Shown here: one piece after another, positions 14,972 through 16,619 of the stretch
Position numbering within the stretch: position 1 is the first letter of the stretch
How the letters are laid out: every line of letters begins with the position of its first letter
Translations under genes and position numbers: made by a program
Notes under the pieces: generated by a model
Databases searched by the model: none
What the model was told of the DNA's origin: nothing
What the model saw: the letters and a program-made list of their open reading frames with translations, nothing else
From: CAYONM01 sp964405325
GTDB lineage: Bacteria > Planctomycetota > UBA11346
NCBI GenBank assembly: GCA_964405325.1
Contig: CAYONM010000061.1
Location: forward strand, 1-16,619
DNA length: 16,619 nt
Direction of reading: 5' to 3'

Positions 14972-16619
14972 CTACCCCAACACCCGCTCGATGGCATCGC
15001 TCAAGCACTGTAAGCGGTAGGGCTTGGCGATCAGGTCCCCGATACCGAGCGCGCGCAGCTGCTGGACATGCTGATCATCCCCATAGCCGGTGGCGATGAT
15101 CACCGGCAGCTGCGGCCAACGCTCGCGGATGATGCGCACCGTAGCCTGGCCGTCCTGACGCGGCATCACCAGATCGCAAATCACCAAATCCACTTCCAGG
15201 CCTTGCTCCAACTGTTCAATGGCCGCAACGCCATCTTCCGCGGTGAAGCATCGGATCCCCAGACTGGTGAGCATTTCGCCCACCAGCTCCCGGATCAGCT
15301 CTTCATCATCGACCAACAGCACCGAGCGCTTCGTCTGCCCCGCTACTGTCAGGCTGCCGTCGGTGGTGGTATCGTCATCCCTTTCTAAAACGAATGGAAA
15401 AAACAGCTCAAAGCTGCTGCCGCTACCGACTTCGCTGCTGACCGCAATGCCACCACCGTGATCACACATGGTGGCATAGGCCGCTGAAAGGCCCAGACCG
15501 GTACCGGCACCGACATCCTTGGTGGTAAAAAACGGCTCGAAAATACGATCGATCATCACTGGCGTCATGCCTGATCCAAGATCATGCACGCCGAGTACCA
15601 CATAGTCACCTGGCTCCGGACGTAAACGCATGCCAGCGAGGGATTCTTCATCCAACTGCCGATGCGAGAGACGGATCTCGATTACACCACCATCGGGCTG
15701 TGCATCGCGTGCGTTCAAGGTCAGATTAAGCAGGGCGTTCTGGATCTGACTCGGATCACCAACTGTGGTAGCACGAACATCTTCGATGCGGGTCACAATC
15801 TTAATGCGCTTATCAATGCTATGCCCGAGTATGTCCTCGACCGCTTCGACGATGGCCTGCAGATGCACAGCTTCGCTCTGCAAAGGCGTTTTGCGGCCAA
15901 AGGAGAGCAGACGCGCGGTCAGCCCCGAGGCGCGTTCGGTGGTTTCGATCAGTCGCTCCAGCAATCGATGCTGGTCCTCATCGTCGATCCGTTTTTGCAG
16001 CAGTTCGGCGTTACCGAGAATTCCGGCAAGCAGGTTGTTGAAGTCGTGGGCAACCCCGCCAGCCAACTGGCCGATGGCCTGCATTTTATGATTCTGATGC
16101 AGCTGCGCTTCCAGTTCACGACTTTCAGTCTGATCATAGACCGCACCGACAAAGGCCACCAGTTCCTGACCTTCGTACAACAAGGTGGTCAGATCCTTCA
16201 TCCAACGATACTGACCATCAGCAGCGCGAAGGCGATAATCCAACACGATGGTGTAGCGGCCATTGCGGGCATGCCGGCCAGCCTTCTCCAGCAAGCTCCG
16301 CAGACGTGGGCGGTCATCCGAGTGAACATGCGCCAGTACGTCTTCCATGGAGTGTCGTCGCCACTGCTCGGGATCGTAGCCGAGCATCGGTTTGATGGTG
16401 GGACTGAGGTAGTCGTAGTGCCCATGTCGCACATTCAGCCGATACAGCACATGCAGACCCGTCTGCAAGGCCTCTTCGAAGCGTTCCTCGTTGCGTCGTG
16501 CGCTTCGTTGCGCCTGCACCAGGGCGGTGATATCCACCAGATTGATCAGCCAGCGATCCGCATTCACGGGTCGCATCGAGGTCAGCAGGATCTGCGGCCG
16601 ACCGTCGGCATCCTGCAGG
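14972..16619 (-). CDS. Hybrid sensor histidine kinase with PAS domains and receiver (5' end outside window)
   Basis: The gene runs off the right edge; about 548 residues are visible, and the frame stays open upstream of the ATG at 16576, so that ATG is internal. Numbering from it, the end of one PAS domain (1-20) is followed by a PAS/PAC domain (about 30-155) with the typical YRWMKD segment. Then come a dimerisation H-box GGVAHDFNN with phospho-accepting H177, an ATPase domain with N-box NLTLNARDA (N288), G1 DLGSGM and G2 GTGLGL, and a C-terminal receiver domain (about 417-534). The receiver has D423/D424, phospho-acceptor D468 in ICDLVMP, T496 and K518. The output of such hybrids goes to another phosphotransfer protein, not visible here. 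It is convergent with the di-haem operon, so co-regulation is not implied. Any membrane part would lie beyond the edge. Confidence 0.95.
   Translation of the reverse strand, partial: LQDADGRPQILLTSMRPVNADRWLINLVDITALVQAQRSARRNEERFEEALQTGLHVLYRLNVRHGHYDYLSPTIKPMLGYDPEQWRRHSMEDVLAHVHSDDRPRLRSLLEKAGRHARNGRYTIVLDYRLRAADGQYRWMKDLTTLLYEGQELVAFVGAVYDQTESRELEAQLHQNHKMQAIGQLAGGVAHDFNNLLAGILGNAELLQKRIDDEDQHRLLERLIETTERASGLTARLLSFGRKTPLQSEAVHLQAIVEAVEDILGHSIDKRIKIVTRIEDVRATTVGDPSQIQNALLNLTLNARDAQPDGGVIEIRLSHRQLDEESLAGMRLRPEPGDYVVLGVHDLGSGMTPVMIDRIFEPFFTTKDVGAGTGLGLSAAYATMCDHGGGIAVSSEVGSGSSFELFFPFVLERDDDTTTDGSLTVAGQTKRSVLLVDDEELIRELVGEMLTSLGIRCFTAEDGVAAIEQLEQGLEVDLVICDLVMPRQDGQATVRIIRERWPQLPVIIATGYGDDQHVQQLRALGIGDLIAKPYRLQCLSDAIERVLG

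Overview
The window looks like chromosomal DNA (GC clearly above 50%) from a Gram-negative heterotroph that degrades polysaccharides. The gene content fits the PVC group or neighbouring phyla (Planctomycetota, Lentisphaerota, Kiritimatiellota, Hydrogenedentota): a membrane SpoIIE-type phosphatase paired with an RsbW-like kinase, GH2 and GH9 glycosidases, a PQQ propeller with malectin, and a very large secreted di-haem cytochrome with a hydrazine-synthase-alpha-like core and a CBM9-like tail. The phylum assignment is inference from gene families only. I saw no tRNA, rRNA, CRISPR array or transposase gene.

Layout. Positions 1-208 hold three inverted repeats and no convincing gene. Positions 209-4101 are a minus-strand run of housekeeping and signalling genes: metallophosphoesterase, HPr, phosphatidylglycerophosphatase A, a HAMP/SpoIIE phosphatase and an RsbW-like anti-sigma kinase. 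Positions 4269-7823, also minus, carry a GH2 beta-mannosidase-like enzyme followed by an aldo/keto reductase. Positions 7824-8196 are non-coding and unusually rich in inverted repeats: a leader with two interleaved stems (pseudoknot or attenuator) directly upstream of the GH2 gene, then a GC-rich structured block. That block abuts a GH9 cellulase gene (8194-8637, minus) cut off after 147 codons.

Positions 8638-8963 are a divergent control region with a perfect 18-bp palindrome of LacI-family type. From it a plus-strand operon reads out: a secreted PQQ-propeller/malectin protein (8964-11138), overlapping by ATGA the 1249-residue di-haem protein (11135-14884). A convergent hybrid histidine kinase (14972 to beyond the right edge, minus) closes the window.

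How the genes may work together (inference): the two secreted plus-strand proteins both pair a beta-propeller with a sugar-binding module, and one carries two c-type haems. With the glycosidases alongside and a LacI-type operator between them, the 5.3-9 kb and 9-14.9 kb segments look like a carbohydrate-utilisation locus with an uncharacterised extracytoplasmic redox component. The GH9 arm of that locus has been destroyed at the structured element.
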